Positions 1 through 8,000 of a stretch of 64,000 bases of DNA are shown one piece after another. This stretch comes from Rickettsiella endosymbiont of Miltochrista miniata. Lineage in GTDB: Bacteria > Pseudomonadota > Gammaproteobacteria > Diplorickettsiales > Diplorickettsiaceae. The notes beneath the pieces are model-generated. The model had not been told where the DNA came from. It saw only the letters and a program-made list of their open reading frames with translations, and made no database searches. A program made the translations under genes and the position numbers. The DNA lies in the NCBI RefSeq assembly GCF_964031245.1, contig NZ_OZ035017.1:1519402-1583401 (forward strand), in the 5' to 3' direction. Within the stretch, counting starts at the first letter, position 1, and each line of letters begins with the position of its first letter.

Positions 1-72
1 GTTTTTTTAAAAATTTTAATTTATGTGAAAAATAAAAAGCCCCTTCGACCGGGATTCTATGGTATGCAAAAA

Positions 73-99
73 TTTACTGTGTGCAGCTTGCACTGTAAA
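73..99. promoter_or_regulatory. Operator-like dyad upstream of the XRE/S24-like regulator
   Basis: Two 9-base arms, TTTACTGTG (73-81) and CACTGTAAA (91-99), form an inverted repeat with one mismatch around a 9-base spacer. A smaller perfect palindrome, GTGCA-GCT-TGCAC, sits at 81-93. The site is 142 bases upstream of the regulator at 241. CI/LexA-type repressors often bind such sites to control themselves, but binding here is inference. Confidence 0.35.
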
Positions 100-150
100 T
101 CGCATCATTATTTAGTATAAGTGCTGTGTCATGTTAGAATACCCACCCGC

Positions 151-183
151 CGCTGACGGCTATTTTGGACTCGTTTGTCAGCG
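151..183. repeat. Inverted repeat CGCTGAC/GTCAGCG
   Basis: Perfect 7-base arms at 151-157 and 177-183 are separated by 19 bases, in the leader of the regulator that starts at 241. A small GCCG-CTGA-CGGC hairpin overlaps the left arm. It could be an RNA stem or a second regulator site. No T tract follows, so it is not an intrinsic terminator. Confidence 0.3.
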
Positions 184-240
184 TTGGAAATTATCAGCAT
201 GGACAGGTAAAATTACCGCTAATTAATAAGTGAAAATGAT

Positions 241-891
241 ATGAAAACTACTAGTAGCATGAGCAAAATTCTTAAAGGATTAATGAGTGAGTTGGGAATT
301 AATGAATCGGAACTAGCACGACGCACGGGGGTGGGACAACCTGTAGTACATCGAATTTGCTCAGGAGAAACTGATAATCCCAAAGTCGCTACTTTAAGCC
401 CGATTGCCAATTTTTTTGCTATCTCTATCAGTCAACTCATTGGCGATGAGCCCATATCAGCTGATCGGATTCCAGGCACTTTTAATCCTGACGCCCAAGG
501 TTGGCGGCAAATTCCATTGCTTACCTGGCCGCAAGTGCTACATTGGCCTAATTTTACTGAAAAATTAGCCCCCTTGCCGACGGTTTCTACCGATATTGAC
601 ATGAGTCAGCACGCTTATGCCGTTTCTGCTAGAGATACTACAATGGAACCTCGTTTTCCAGAGGGAACTATACTCCTTATAGATCCTGATCTAAAACCAA
701 ATAGTCTTGACTTTGCTATTGTTCATATTGAAGGACATGATTTACCCAATTTTAAACAAATTTTAATTGATGGGGGGCATACTATTCTTAAACCTCTCAA
801 TACTGATTTCAAAACTTTGCTATTAGATAAGCCTCATCGATTTTTGGGTGTCATGGTTCAATCAAGAATGGATTTTAAAAAGAAAAAATAA
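241..891 (+). CDS. XRE-family regulator with degenerate S24 (LexA/CI-like) domain
   Basis: A 216-residue transcription factor of the phage CI / LexA-like type. Residues about 8-68 form a Cro/CI helix-turn-helix (ELARRTGVGQPVVHRI). Residues about 90-210 form an S24-like domain. In active S24 proteins a Ser-Met pair followed by a distant Lys performs self-cleavage. Here the pair reads Thr134-Met135 (DTTMEP), while a Lys near 172 (NFKQIL) is kept. Self-cleavage is therefore doubtful, and the protein may be a non-cleavable repressor. A paralogue with the same architecture lies at 63284-63961. No phage structural genes surround it, so it looks like a domesticated or chromosomal regulator. No strong Shine-Dalgarno sequence precedes the ATG. 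An operator-like dyad lies upstream at 73-99. Confidence 0.85.
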   Translation: MKTTSSMSKILKGLMSELGINESELARRTGVGQPVVHRICSGETDNPKVATLSPIANFFAISISQLIGDEPISADRIPGTFNPDAQGWRQIPLLTWPQVLHWPNFTEKLAPLPTVSTDIDMSQHAYAVSARDTTMEPRFPEGTILLIDPDLKPNSLDFAIVHIEGHDLPNFKQILIDGGHTILKPLNTDFKTLLLDKPHRFLGVMVQSRMDFKKKK

Positions 892-951
892 ACTTCTTTG
901 TGCAATCTGTATAACACTTTAAAATCTGATTTTTTATACTAAAATATTGTC

Positions 952-1590
952 ATGAATCAAAAAAAGCGTACGGCTATTTTTCAACGTTTTCATGCTTACA
1001 ATCCTCACCCAACAACAGAATTAATTTATTCCTCACCTTTTGAACTATTAATTGCGGTTATTCTTTCCGCTCAAGCAACAGATAAGTCAGTTAATCGGGC
1101 GGCCCGAATTTTATTTATTAGGGCAAATACACCAAAAAAAATAGCTGGATTGGGTTTATCTGGCTTAAAAAAGTATATAAAAACTATTGGCTTATACAAT
1201 ACTAAGGCAAAAAATATTATAAAAACTTGTAAAATTTTGCTGGAGCAATATCAAGGGAAAGTTCCTAATAATCGTGAGGCACTGGAAAGTCTACCTGGTG
1301 TTGGACGTAAAACAGCTAACGTCATTCTTAATACTATTTTTCATCAGCCCACTATTGCCGTTGATACACATATCTTCCGAGTATGTAATAGAACCGGTCT
1401 AGCACCAGGAAAAACGCCTTTAGCGGTTGAGAAAACTTTACTAAAAGTCGTCCCTAAAAAATATTTAAAAAACGCTCATCATTGGCTAGTATTACATGGG
1501 CGTTATATTTGTTTAGCTCGCAAGCCTAAATGCCCTGACTGTATCATTCGAGATCTTTGTGAATATCCTCACAAAACTGAACTTAAATAA
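952..1590 (+). CDS. nth: Endonuclease III (DNA glycosylase/AP lyase)
   Basis: Base-excision repair enzyme that removes oxidised pyrimidines and cleaves the abasic site. The helix-hairpin-helix LPGVGRKTA carries the catalytic Lys120, and VDTHIFRV carries the catalytic Asp138. The C-terminal Fe-S loop has Cys187, 194, 197 and 203 in the C-X6-C-X2-C-X5-C pattern. These positions match the E. coli enzyme residue for residue, and the length (212) is typical. The gene stands alone, convergent with hemC. The rnf operon that often neighbours nth is absent, although a lone rnfB lies at 46.4 kb. Confidence 0.97.
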   Translation: MNQKKRTAIFQRFHAYNPHPTTELIYSSPFELLIAVILSAQATDKSVNRAARILFIRANTPKKIAGLGLSGLKKYIKTIGLYNTKAKNIIKTCKILLEQYQGKVPNNREALESLPGVGRKTANVILNTIFHQPTIAVDTHIFRVCNRTGLAPGKTPLAVEKTLLKVVPKKYLKNAHHWLVLHGRYICLARKPKCPDCIIRDLCEYPHKTELK

Positions 1591-1634
1591 TTTAAGCCTT
1601 TTAAACCCTCACTATATTGTGAATAATTAGAGTT

Positions 1635-2576
1635 CTAAGAATCCATATTTAAAATTCCTTTCAGAATTTCTTCAGCTCCCAGATCGCGCAAACTCTGTGC
1701 CGCTAAAAATCCGATTTTTTCTGCATCGACAATAGACCCTTGTTTTTCTACTTTAATGAGTTTAGTACCCTCTAGATTTCCAACTAACGCCCGCAAACTT
1801 AGTCGACCATGACCCAACGTAGTTGCATAAGCCGCTATAGGCACTTGGCAGCTGCCACCGAGTTCTCGGCTTAAAGCTCGTTCAGCTAACACACAATAAT
1901 AGGTATCCAGATGTGTCAATTTAGAAATAATTGCCAGGCTTTCTCTATCATCTGCACGGCATTCAATCCCTAAAGCACCTTGACCTGGCGCAGGCAGAAA
2001 ACTCTTGGTTTCTAAATATTCACTAATGCAATCCCTTTTTTTTAAACGTATTAGTCCTGCGGCGGCTAAAATTATCGCGTCAAATTCACCTACAGCCAAT
2101 TTGTCTAAACGGGTTCCTACATTCCCCCTTAATACTTTCACTTGTAAATCAGGACGCAAAGCCAATAATTGCGATTGGCGACGTAAGCTCGAAGTACCAA
2201 CATAGGATCCTGATGATAATTGTGCCAAAGGTTGTGCAAATCTTGAAATTAATACATCGCGAGGATCTTCCCGCTTACAAATGGCTCCTAATAATAAACC
2301 TGCTTCTAAATCCATCGGCAGATCCTTCATAGAATGTACGGCGATATCTGCCTGATGACTAAGTAAAGCTCCTTCTAATTCCTTAACAAATAGACCTTTA
2401 CCACCTAATTTGCTTAAAGAACTATTTTGTTGCCTATCTCCTTCTGTAAGCAAAGGAAGCAAACTAATCGTTAAATATGGAAAAAGCTTTTCTATTTGTT
2501 CTTTAATTGTATTGGCTTGCCAATAGGCCAGGGGACTTTTTCGAGTAGCGATACGTAATAGTTTTTTGCTATTCAA
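1635..2576 (-). CDS. hemC: Porphobilinogen deaminase (hydroxymethylbilane synthase)
   Basis: Joins four porphobilinogen units into hydroxymethylbilane in haem synthesis. The N-terminus LRIATRKSPLAYWQ, the substrate-binding regions (VHSMKDLP, GTSSLRRQSQL, LRGNVGTRLDKL) and the dipyrromethane-cofactor cysteine in LGGSCQVPIAAY are all present. No ATG lies near the start. The TTG at 2576 gives MNSKKLLRIATR, the family length, and has GGGG six bases upstream. A TTG four codons earlier (2588) is the alternative. The gene begins just after the stop of the upstream acyltransferase on the same strand, so the two are probably co-transcribed. hemD is not adjacent in this window. Confidence 0.95.
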   Translation of the reverse strand: MNSKKLLRIATRKSPLAYWQANTIKEQIEKLFPYLTISLLPLLTEGDRQQNSSLSKLGGKGLFVKELEGALLSHQADIAVHSMKDLPMDLEAGLLLGAICKREDPRDVLISRFAQPLAQLSSGSYVGTSSLRRQSQLLALRPDLQVKVLRGNVGTRLDKLAVGEFDAIILAAAGLIRLKKRDCISEYLETKSFLPAPGQGALGIECRADDRESLAIISKLTHLDTYYCVLAERALSRELGGSCQVPIAAYATTLGHGRLSLRALVGNLEGTKLIKVEKQGSIVDAEKIGFLAAQSLRDLGAEEILKGILNMDS

Positions 2577-2591
2577 AACTCGCCCCAAATA

Positions 2592-3485
2592 TTAAAAATT
2601 TTGCAATTGAGTTTTGATAAGCTGATCTTTTCTTTCCCATAGTTCGTTCAGTTTTTTTTGAAAGTATATGCGATATTGACGGTCATTTTCATAATCACCT
2701 AACCAATCTTTAGTAATAGGTATTGTTTCTACCTCAACGATTATTTTTTCTATATTTCCTGATAAGAAATCTAATAAGTTAGCGTGATGAGGAGGATAAA
2801 TAATGGTGACGTTAAGAATTTTATGAAAAAAATTACCCAAAACAGCAAGGCTAAAAGCCATACCCGCTGCTTTAGGGCGTAGTAAATATTCATACGGAGA
2901 TGCTTGTAATTCTCTTTTTTGCTGTGAAAACCGAGTCCCTTCAACAAAATTAGCAACGGTAGTGGGTATAATTTTGAACTTGGCGCTAGCTTTTTTAGTT
3001 TCTTCAATATCCTTATTTTTAAGTTCAGGATGCTTGGTTAGTTTGGCCTTGCTATATCGATGCATAAATGGGAAATCTAATAACCAACATGCCCAGCTTG
3101 CTATCGGCAAAGTCCAAAGTAACTCCTTTTTAAGAAAAAATTTCAAAGGGGGAATTTTACTGCTAAAAATAGACTGCAAAATAAGTATATCTGCCCAGGA
3201 TTGATGATTAGAAACCAGTAAATACCATTCTTTATAATGCAACTGATCTAATCCTTTGATCTCCCATTTAGTATGAGTTATCCATTTTAAAAGAAAATAA
3301 TTACTGCGTAACCAAACCGCATGTAAAAGCTCCATTAATTTTTTGGTAAATTGTCGCCATTTTTTTAGAGGAATAATAAATCGCAATAAACCCACTATCG
3401 CTAACGGAATAAACCAAACAGTAAGAATAGCAAGATACAAAGTCGCCGTGAGCCCAGCTCTTAAGAACTTAAACAAATTGTTCAT
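2592..3485 (-). CDS. Lysophospholipid acyltransferase, PlsC/YihG-like
   Basis: Membrane acyltransferase of the PlsC superfamily, most like YihG. It probably adds an acyl chain to lysophosphatidic acid or a related phospholipid. An N-terminal hydrophobic helix pair (about residues 9-40) is followed by the HX4D motif in SNHQSWADILILQ and the FxEGTR motif in NFVEGTRFSQQ, the two signature blocks of the family. ATG at 3485 (MNNLF) is chosen. A GTG at 3500 is in frame, but its GGGAG lies only one base away, too close to work well. A 23-base solo end of the dispersed repeat lies at 3517-3539, between this gene and the upstream carboxypeptidase gene. Confidence 0.88.
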   Translation of the reverse strand: MNNLFKFLRAGLTATLYLAILTVWFIPLAIVGLLRFIIPLKKWRQFTKKLMELLHAVWLRSNYFLLKWITHTKWEIKGLDQLHYKEWYLLVSNHQSWADILILQSIFSSKIPPLKFFLKKELLWTLPIASWACWLLDFPFMHRYSKAKLTKHPELKNKDIEETKKASAKFKIIPTTVANFVEGTRFSQQKRELQASPYEYLLRPKAAGMAFSLAVLGNFFHKILNVTIIYPPHHANLLDFLSGNIEKIIVEVETIPITKDWLGDYENDRQYRIYFQKKLNELWERKDQLIKTQLQNF

Positions 3486-3516
3486 AAATATATTTCGCAC
3501 ACTCCCATTAAGTGCA

Positions 3517-3539
3517 CATATACTCTTCGCACTTGAATT
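3517..3539 (-). repeat. Dispersed repeat, solo end (copy A)
   Basis: Read on the minus strand this is AATTCAAGTGCGAAGAGTAT followed by ATG, identical to the gene-proximal end of the longer copies. It lies between the PBP5-type gene and the acyltransferase gene, both on the minus strand. The ATG it makes is closed after three codons (ATG TGC ACT TAA). Confidence 0.7.
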
Positions 3540-3559
3540 GACTAGCTTTTCTAAAAAAC

Positions 3560-4753
3560 TTAAATCTTATTGAGTAGTAAATTGGTACGATCGACTAAGC
3601 TACGCCATAGTCCAGCTTTTGATAAACTTTCCAATGCAATGAGTGGAGCAGACGCAACAGATTTATCATTTAATACGATATTGATTTGACCAATGACCTC
3701 GCCTTTATTAATCGGTGCTTTTAAATTGGGATTAAAAGTCATAGTCGTTGCAGGTTTTTTATTTGAACCGAGTGGAAGCGTTGCATAAAGATCTTGCGCT
3801 AAACCAACTTTAATTTGAGGCCGTTGTGCAAACCAAACCCTCGTTGTGGCCAAATTAACCCCTGCATTATATAACTTATGCGATTCAAAAAAACGAAAAC
3901 CATAAGTCAGTAATTTTTGGCTATCTTGCGCACGCATTTCATCCGAAGGTGCACCCATAACAATGGTAATTAAACGCAAACCGTTTTTTTGACCTGAAGC
4001 AGCTAAACAAAAACCTGCTTCATTGGTATGCCCAGTTTTAATTCCATCTACATCAGGGTCACGCCATAACAAACGATTGCGATTGGGTTGTTTAATTCCG
4101 TTGTAAGAAAACCATTTTTGCGAGTACCATTTATAATCCTCAGGAAAATCAAGGATTAATGCGCGCGCCAAAATGGACATATCACGTGCAGTGGAATAAT
4201 GATTAGGATCGGGTAATCCATCTACATCAATAAAATGAGTATTTGTCATACCCAGTCTTGCTGCTTGCTGATTCATTAAATTAACAAAAGACTCCTGACT
4301 TCCTGCGACGTACTCTGCCATGGCCACACAGGCATCATTACCAGAATCAACTATCATGCCTTGCATTAAGTCTTGCACACTAACCTTATCACCGACCTTA
4401 ACGAACATTTTCGAACCACCTGTTTTCCAAGCGGCTTCACTAATGGTTACTAAATCAGTCGGATGTATATGACCTTGTTGCAAAGCCACCGACACAACGT
4501 AGGAAGTCATCATTTTGGTTAAACTGGCAGGCGCTACACGCTCGTCAATATTTTCACTTGCTAAAACCTTACCGCTATAAGCATCCATCAATAGGTAAGC
4601 TTTAGCATTTACGCTAGGAGCAATCGGTGTCAATGTAGGTTGTGCGGCAGCGGGAGCTGTTATAGGTATCACTGGGTCAGCTTTGCATACTGAGCCGAAT
4701 AGCCCCGCTATTAAGAATATGAAAGTAAAACACAGTGGATATCGCTTAAACAT
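3560..4753 (-). CDS. dacA: D-alanyl-D-alanine carboxypeptidase, PBP5/6 family
   Basis: Periplasmic, membrane-anchored enzyme that trims the terminal D-alanine from peptidoglycan pentapeptides. A signal peptide occupies about residues 1-25. The three penicillin-binding motifs are Ser77-Leu-Thr-Lys80 (SLTK), SGN at 137-139 and KTGH in DGIKTGHTNEAG. A PBP5 C-terminal domain and a final amphipathic segment (LWRSLVDRTNLLLNKI) follow, the usual membrane anchor. Length 397 is normal. The stretch of Pro and Ala after the signal peptide (about 28-48) is slightly longer than usual. It heads a minus-strand group that continues into the acyltransferase and hemC. Confidence 0.95.
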   Translation of the reverse strand: MFKRYPLCFTFIFLIAGLFGSVCKADPVIPITAPAAAQPTLTPIAPSVNAKAYLLMDAYSGKVLASENIDERVAPASLTKMMTSYVVSVALQQGHIHPTDLVTISEAAWKTGGSKMFVKVGDKVSVQDLMQGMIVDSGNDACVAMAEYVAGSQESFVNLMNQQAARLGMTNTHFIDVDGLPDPNHYSTARDMSILARALILDFPEDYKWYSQKWFSYNGIKQPNRNRLLWRDPDVDGIKTGHTNEAGFCLAASGQKNGLRLITIVMGAPSDEMRAQDSQKLLTYGFRFFESHKLYNAGVNLATTRVWFAQRPQIKVGLAQDLYATLPLGSNKKPATTMTFNPNLKAPINKGEVIGQINIVLNDKSVASAPLIALESLSKAGLWRSLVDRTNLLLNKI

Positions 4754-5043
4754 GATGTAAACGCCTTATACAGTTTAGAAGTAATGCAGTTTCGGTTATA
4801 TACTAATATTAGCTTTTAATATAAGTCCAGATAAAAAAGCCTATAAGTCATTTTAGTGATTTAATAATATACTGCAAATAGTTAATTATTTATAGGATAA
4901 TAACGGTTTCACCAAAAATTTAATCGAGTAGTTTTTTTTGCTTTAAACTTTATTTTCGCTCTAGTTTAAGGTAAAGTGCGGCTGGCTTGACAGCCAATAA
5001 TTGGAATAAAAGCTATTTTCAATAAGAAATTTGCAGGTAAAGA

Positions 5044-6111
5044 ATGAGTAAACACTTAAGAATATCCGAATCCGCCAATTCTTTCTTCCAAAACGCAATA
5101 CTCAGCACTATCTTTATTTTTAAATCAAACATTTATCAAATAGGATCGATCTTTGAGAAAATTCTTGCTCCCATTTTGTTTCCACTGGTTATTATACCTG
5201 ATGCCATAGCGAGCTTGTTTGCTCTTTATCATTTTGCCCGCGCTAAAAATAAGAATTTAGGTAAAACCTTTGACTTAATTCATGCTCCAATTAAAGCCGC
5301 ATTGGTTTTCACGGCCGTTTTTGCTGGACTTAGTCTAATTTTTGTACAAGGTTTATTTCTAACTGCCGTCGGCTCCAGTGTCGTTTATCACCTTGGTTTA
5401 TCAGTTTTTAATGCTTACCATTGGCTTAAATCAGAAAAAAATTCACATGCTAGAACATTGCATAGAAATAATACTATAAATAATTTTATTGCGAGCACTA
5501 TAGGGGGTATAGTCGTTGCCGGTATTATTTTAACCATGGTAGTAGCTCCCTATTTGGCTGCTACTATTCTAGCAACCGCAGGTATAGCAGCCGCAACACT
5601 GCTTATGCTTACAACTTTTTTTGCAATTTATCGAAACTTTAAAAATCCTCCTGTCTATCCAACTGTCGATCCTGACCTAAGAGATGAGAACTCTGAAAAT
5701 TTTGAGGATTCAGATTCATTACTTGCATCATTCTCTGATGAAGAATTATCTATCCTCTCAAAAAATCAACATTCTAACTATTATCACCGTGAATTTCGTT
5801 GGTCAAAATTAACTGGGAATCAAGAACAAAATAAAACCTTTCTTCTTGAAGAAATTGAAAGTAAAAAGTGCCGTCTTCAACAGCAAATAACAAGCTCTAA
5901 AAACAGCTTTTTTGAACGTTTTTGGCCTGAAGAACCAAAACGCCAAGCTAAAATTGATTTCCTGGACGAACTTGAAACAAAAATAACTTCAAATGATAGG
6001 GGTGAATTATCCATTCCAAATCAGGCATGCCAATCATTTTTTAGAGCAGTAGGCGATACGGAAGATCTAATCCAAGCTACAAAACAATATTTTCAATACT
6101 CTCAAAGATAA
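5044..6111 (+). CDS. Unrecognised membrane protein, possible effector
   Basis: A 355-residue protein I do not recognise. The first 200 residues hold about five or six hydrophobic segments (near 42-65, 85-110, 112-130, 150-175 and 180-200). The rest is a soluble, charged region with an acidic stretch (DENSENFEDSDS, near 218) and a likely helical tail. There is no signal peptide before the first segment. The motif ILAPILFPLVIIPDAI resembles the FFPLLLPSAIWHW motif of the 715-residue membrane protein at 52927-55074, so the two may be distantly related. A membrane region plus a charged soluble tail is common among secreted effectors of host-associated Legionellales, but that role is a guess. It stands alone with about 290 bases of non-coding DNA before it. 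Confidence 0.7.
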   Translation: MSKHLRISESANSFFQNAILSTIFIFKSNIYQIGSIFEKILAPILFPLVIIPDAIASLFALYHFARAKNKNLGKTFDLIHAPIKAALVFTAVFAGLSLIFVQGLFLTAVGSSVVYHLGLSVFNAYHWLKSEKNSHARTLHRNNTINNFIASTIGGIVVAGIILTMVVAPYLAATILATAGIAAATLLMLTTFFAIYRNFKNPPVYPTVDPDLRDENSENFEDSDSLLASFSDEELSILSKNQHSNYYHREFRWSKLTGNQEQNKTFLLEEIESKKCRLQQQITSSKNSFFERFWPEEPKRQAKIDFLDELETKITSNDRGELSIPNQACQSFFRAVGDTEDLIQATKQYFQYSQR

Positions 6112-6252
6112 TTTGTAAGCTTTTTCATTACAAATCTATCTTGTGTTATATTTTAGTATAGAATAAGTGATTATTTTCCCAGAAAATCATAAAACCACAT
6201 AAAATAATGCTTTATAAGACATTTCTAGGCTTATAGACTTTACTTATCGTCT

Positions 6253-6281
6253 CATATTAGGTATTTATTTAACCTAATATG
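6253..6281. promoter_or_regulatory. Perfect inverted repeat covering the tamA start codon
   Basis: CATATTAGGT (6253-6262) and ACCTAATATG (6272-6281) are perfect 10-base arms around a 9-base AT loop. The last three bases of the right arm are the ATG of tamA. No Shine-Dalgarno sequence lies between stem and ATG. In mRNA the stem would hide the start codon, and in DNA it could be an operator. Both readings are inference. Confidence 0.5.
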
Positions 6282-8000
6282 ATAAGAAAAATAAAATTGG
6301 CTATAGCTAGCTTAGCACTGTTAAATATCCTTTTTATCCCTTTAGGGTATGCAGAATATCCTCGTGTAGCTTATCAAATGCAGGGCCTCAATCAAGACCT
6401 TATCGGTCCTATTCAACAACGTCTGGATACTAGCCTGCAAAGCTTAGTCGATCCCTCTACTGAAGATGTTCAATTCTGGTATCAACATTCTGTCTCAGAG
6501 ATTAAACAGTCATTGGCGGCTTATGGGTATTTCAAGCCATCTATTAAACATTCATTAAAAAAAATTGACGCCAATTGGAATGCTAGATATCAAATTTCTG
6601 TAGGTCCCCCATTAAAAATCACGACTTTAAAAATTTCAGTCGACAGTCCAAACCCAGATCCAAAAATAACAAAATTAATGGCTGATTTTCCATTACATAG
6701 AGATGATATCTTTAATAGTGAAGCCTATGAGGATGCAAAACAAAAATTACTCGCTAAGATTGTTGCCGAAGGCTATCTTTCTGCCTATTATTCTAAACAT
6801 ACCATTTTAATTAACCGTCAAGCTTACACAGCAAAACTCATCCTAACTTTAAATACCGGCCCACGTTACTATTTTGGTTCTATAACTTTCCAGCAATCGA
6901 TACTTAACAATAGTTTATTACAACGTTATATCCCCTTTAAATCGGGTGATCCTTATTCTTCAACAAGGCTTTTAAAACTACAAGATAATTTAAATAAAAG
7001 CGGGTATTTTCAAAATGTATCGATTCCTGATTCGTTGATCAGTAAACAAAATACAAATTTACCTATTAATTTTATATTATCACCTCGTCAATCTCAGCAA
7101 TATACAGCAGGGATAGGCTATGGCACGGATGTGGGTATTCGTGGAACTTTAGGTTGGGAATCTCGTTATCTAAATAAAGCGGGCCACCGTCTAAGTATTT
7201 TAAGCCAATTATCTAAAATACAAAACAGTCTACAAACAACTTACACAATTCCTGGAAAACATCCCAATACTGATAATTATAATATTAATTTTGCTATTGT
7301 CAGAAAAAAACTCACTCAAGTAACTACTACCACCCAACAATTGGGAATAAGCAGCCTAGATAAATGGAGAGGATGGAAACGGAATTTATTTTTAAATTAT
7401 CAAATTGAACGCTTTAATTATCTCAATCAACCTAAGATTAATTCGCATTTATTAACTCCAGGTATAAATTTATCCTATAGTAAATTTGATAATCCGTTTT
7501 TTGCGCTACATGGCTATCAGTTAAATTTTAGATTACAAGGTGCAGATAAAAATTTATTATCTAATACCAGCTTTTTACAAACAGAAATACAAGGAAAGTA
7601 TATTCTTAGCTGGGATGATAATAGTCGCTTACTGTTTCGCGGTAATGTCGGTTATACACTAACTCCTAATCTGGAAAATTTTCCTCCTTCTTTGCTTTTT
7701 TATGCTGGAGGTAGTCAAAGTGTACGTGGCTATGCGTATCAATCATTAGGTCCTGCCCGTTATTTAATGACCGGAAGTGTCGAATATCAGCACCGTCTTA
7801 TCAATAATTTTTATGGCGCCATTTTCTTTGATGCTGGGAATGCTGTTAACAATTTTCCCATTAATTTGCAAAAAGGATCAGGAATTGGCTTGGTTTGGGC
7901 ATCTCCTTTAGGACCTATGGAAGTTACGGCTGGCAAAGCCTTGGATCTTCCTGGCCACCCCATAAGATTTCAATTTACGATGGGGTTTGATTTCTTATGA
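6279..8000 (+). CDS. tamA: TamA, Omp85-family outer membrane assembly protein
   Basis: Outer membrane half of the TAM complex, which helps insert autotransporters and other beta-barrel proteins. A signal peptide (about 1-25, ending GYAEYP) precedes about three POTRA-like domains (roughly 30-270). The C-terminal 16-strand Omp85 barrel contains the characteristic GGSQSVRGYAYQSLGP segment, where VRGY is the conserved lid-lock motif. It ends in an aromatic residue region (FQFTMGFDFL), as barrel proteins do. Length 573 equals that of E. coli TamA (577). Its stop overlaps the tamB start (ATGA), so the two are translationally coupled. Its own start codon lies inside a perfect 10-bp stem. Confidence 0.93.
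   Translation: MIRKIKLAIASLALLNILFIPLGYAEYPRVAYQMQGLNQDLIGPIQQRLDTSLQSLVDPSTEDVQFWYQHSVSEIKQSLAAYGYFKPSIKHSLKKIDANWNARYQISVGPPLKITTLKISVDSPNPDPKITKLMADFPLHRDDIFNSEAYEDAKQKLLAKIVAEGYLSAYYSKHTILINRQAYTAKLILTLNTGPRYYFGSITFQQSILNNSLLQRYIPFKSGDPYSSTRLLKLQDNLNKSGYFQNVSIPDSLISKQNTNLPINFILSPRQSQQYTAGIGYGTDVGIRGTLGWESRYLNKAGHRLSILSQLSKIQNSLQTTYTIPGKHPNTDNYNINFAIVRKKLTQVTTTTQQLGISSLDKWRGWKRNLFLNYQIERFNYLNQPKINSHLLTPGINLSYSKFDNPFFALHGYQLNFRLQGADKNLLSNTSFLQTEIQGKYILSWDDNSRLLFRGNVGYTLTPNLENFPPSLLFYAGGSQSVRGYAYQSLGPARYLMTGSVEYQHRLINNFYGAIFFDAGNAVNNFPINLQKGSGIGLVWASPLGPMEVTAGKALDLPGHPIRFQFTMGFDFL

Noticed and set aside
241-891. Prophage remnant, suggested by the CI-like regulators at both ends of the window
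   Set aside because: No integrase, terminase, capsid or lysis genes and no att-like repeats; the genes between are chromosomal housekeeping genes.
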